A program made the translations under genes and the position numbers. A model generated the notes under the pieces. That model saw only the letters and a list, made by a program, of their open reading frames with translations, was not told the DNA's origin and searched no databases. A stretch of 14,577 nt of DNA from Flavobacteriaceae bacterium (GTDB lineage Bacteria > Bacteroidota > Bacteroidia > Flavobacteriales > Flavobacteriaceae), in contig JAENXB010000052.1 in the NCBI GenBank assembly GCA_016649785.1, positions 1 to 14,577 of the forward strand. The letters run 5' to 3'. Below are positions 13,198-14,577 of the stretch, in pieces; within the stretch, counting starts at the first letter, position 1, and every line of letters starts with the position of its first letter.

Positions 13198-14058
13198 TTA
13201 TTCATTAATAAATTTAAAGATCGAGGAAAAATCCAGATCTCCCTGGTTTTTCTGTTTCGCAAGCGCATAAATTTCCTTTGCGACATTGGTTGAAGGAGTG
13301 GCTTTTTCATATTCATAAGCCGTGTCGGTAAAAAGCTGAAGGTCTTTTTGAAGGTGTTTTAAAGGAAAATTAGGTTCGTAATTTTCATCTTCTATGCGGG
13401 ACCTGAAGGCTTTTAGTATTGGTGGAGTTACGGCGGAATCCAGGAGAATATCCATGGCTTTGGATTTATCGATCCCTAAAGCTATTCCCAGGGATAAACT
13501 TTCTGAAAAAGCCAGCATGCTTTGTCCTAAAAGCTGGTTGATCATTATTTTCATTACCGATCCTTTCCCGGTATCTCCTATATGAATGGTTTTATTGCCC
13601 ATAAGATCCAGTAACGGCTGAACTTCCGCAAGATCATCGGCCTGTCCTCCTACCAAAAAGATCAATGCTGCCTTGGCGGCGGGTTCTTTTGAACCGGAAA
13701 CGGGTGCGTCTAAAAACCGGATCCCGTGTTTTTCGGCCTCCTCACCCATTTTTTTGCTGAAGGAGGGATTAACGGTACTGCAATCTATCCAGACACTTCC
13801 TTTTTTAAGTGCCGGCAAAAAACCGTTTTTTCCCAAAGCCAGGTCTTCCACAACATCCGGATTCTCCAACATAGTTATAATTACATTTGCGTCTTTTGCA
13901 ACCTCTTCCGGAGAATCCGCCCATTTTGCACCGTTCTTTAAAAGCGATTCTGCTTTATTTTTAGTCCGGTTATAAACACTAAGGCTATGACCTCCATTTA
14001 ATACGTTTGCAGCCATGCGGCTTCCCATTATTCCTAAACCTATAAATGCTATTTTCAT
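13198..14058 (-). CDS. NAD(P)-dependent beta-hydroxyacid dehydrogenase (3-hydroxyisobutyrate dehydrogenase / glyoxylate-succinic semialdehyde reductase family)
   Basis: The 286-residue length is usual for the family. The N-terminal Rossmann loop is GLGIMGSRMA (7-16), the following strand ends in YNRTKNK (R31 favours NADP(H)), the substrate-binding loop is DAPVSGSKEPA (117-127), and the catalytic lysine is K170 in GKGSVMKIMINQLLG. The C-terminal helical domain carries PNFPLKHLQKDLQL, where the KDL..... triplet is typical. Members oxidise 3-hydroxyisobutyrate in valine breakdown or reduce glyoxylate and succinic semialdehyde. The NRT/K pattern and absence of valine-pathway neighbours make a reductase of the GLYR type somewhat more likely, but the substrate is not decided by sequence alone. 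The gene is transcribed alone, convergent with rlmF. Confidence 0.92.
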   Translation of the reverse strand: MKIAFIGLGIMGSRMAANVLNGGHSLSVYNRTKNKAESLLKNGAKWADSPEEVAKDANVIITMLENPDVVEDLALGKNGFLPALKKGSVWIDCSTVNPSFSKKMGEEAEKHGIRFLDAPVSGSKEPAAKAALIFLVGGQADDLAEVQPLLDLMGNKTIHIGDTGKGSVMKIMINQLLGQSMLAFSESLSLGIALGIDKSKAMDILLDSAVTPPILKAFRSRIEDENYEPNFPLKHLQKDLQLFTDTAYEYEKATPSTNVAKEIYALAKQKNQGDLDFSSIFKFINE

Positions 14059-14377
14059 CTATTTATATTTATTGTTTTTTATTGGGGATTAGTATACAAG
14101 TTTCATTAAATATGATTCTTATCGCCAACCTGTTTCAAAGTTAAGTTTTAATCCAGGGAAACCTCCTTAAAAAGTGTCTTAATAAGCTTGTTTTCAAAAT
14201 TACTATTTTCTAATAATTTTAGAAACTAATCAGTACTTAAAGTGCCTAAAATCAGAATTACTTGGATTAAAATGAAAAATATTTTGTGAACGAATTTTAC
14301 CGACATTTTTAAAAAATAAAATTATGGTTTTACAAGTGTTTATTTTTTGTAATTTGCTTTTACCGTAAAATCTCAAT
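14059..14377. other. 319-base divergent spacer before the last gene
   Basis: AT-rich, with one small hairpin, TTTCTAA-TAATT-TTAGAAA (14207-14225). I found no full TAnnTTTG promoter on either strand, no open frame worth naming and no recognisable RNA. Confidence 0.4.
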
Positions 14378-14577
14378 ATGAAATATGTTTTAAGCCTGAT
14401 TTTAGCTCTGACACTTATGACGGCAAATGCGCAAAATTATATGGATATAGGGAGTGTTTATTATTCGAATACGCCCTCAAATAAATTTGAAAACAGTTCG
14501 GAACAGACCAAGGTGGAAGAATTGGGATTAGAATTGAATTTTCCTGTGGTGCTCAATGAAAAGGACGTATTGTTAAC
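14378..14577 (+). CDS. Exported protein, start only (resembles DUF6268 outer-membrane family)
   Basis: The frame opens at ATG 14378 and runs off the right edge after 66 codons. The first 18 residues, MKYVLSLILALTLMTANA, form a Sec signal peptide with cleavage expected before QNYMD. The mature part reads YMDIGSVYYSNTPSNKFEN and later ELGLELNFPVVLNEKDVLL. The pattern of a tyrosine-rich strand, NTPSN and a PxxLNxKD.LL strand reminds me of DUF6268 family proteins, which are thought to be outer-membrane barrels of Bacteroidetes. The call rests on this short N-terminus from memory; that it is exported is much surer than the family. Confidence 0.7.
   Translation, partial: MKYVLSLILALTLMTANAQNYMDIGSVYYSNTPSNKFENSSEQTKVEELGLELNFPVVLNEKDVLL

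Noticed and set aside
1..14577. CRISPR array, tRNA, rRNA, transposase, prophage or defence island
   Set aside because: No spaced direct repeats of CRISPR type, no cloverleaf or rRNA sequence seen, and every sizeable frame has a metabolic, regulatory or envelope assignment.

Overview
The window looks like chromosomal DNA of a member of the Bacteroidota, most probably a marine-type flavobacterium (Flavobacteriaceae). The evidence is the AT-rich base composition, weak Shine-Dalgarno sites, promoters of the Bacteroidetes type (TTTG or TTG, about 19 bases, then TAnnTTTG; clear copies before the thiolase and the J-domain gene), a lipoprotein signal ending LILGC, and family choices such as the lysine-rich cold-shock protein, the VF530 protein and a DUF6268-like outer-membrane protein. 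I see no rRNA or tRNA gene, CRISPR array, insertion sequence or phage gene. Most of the region is ordinary housekeeping or metabolic DNA.

Layout. (1) 1-2735: a fatty-acid beta-oxidation block. A thiolase and the beginning of a FadJ-like hydratase/dehydrogenase run leftward; a transglutaminase-like protein and a TetR regulator run rightward and overlap by ATGA. The divergent spacer holds a very good leftward promoter and two 16-base operator-like boxes, so the TetR protein probably senses an acyl-CoA or related ligand and controls the block. (2) 2742-3620: an EamA-family exporter, convergent with tetR only 6 bases away. (3) 3735-5729: a leftward set of ArsR regulator, degenerate SDR and zinc-independent MDR reductase, likely one regulon. 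(4) 6019-6474: a small J-domain plus KTSC protein with its own promoter and terminator. (5) 6802-8604: a DUF885 lipoprotein, separated by a strong bidirectional terminator from the leftward VF530 gene (8740-8988). (6) 9223-10770: a large unusual SDR with a four-cysteine zinc-ribbon-like element. (7) 11332-11781: a cold-shock-domain protein. (8) 12064-12954: rlmF, the 23S rRNA m6A1618 methyltransferase, apparently lacking a normal start codon. (9) 13198-14058: a beta-hydroxyacid dehydrogenase. (10) 14378 to the end: the start of an exported protein resembling DUF6268.

The least explained material lies between genes. After the large SDR gene there is a purine-rich tract of about fifteen imperfect heptamers on the sense strand. 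At 11030-11179 and at 12937-13130 there are A-rich short-period repeats (CACAAA or CCGCAAAG units) bounded by inverted ends; one of them supplies the stop codon of rlmF. These look like one class of short repeated intergenic element. The other points worth checking are a one-codon deletion beside the thiolase nucleophile, two SDRs without the usual catalytic tyrosine, and the rlmF start.
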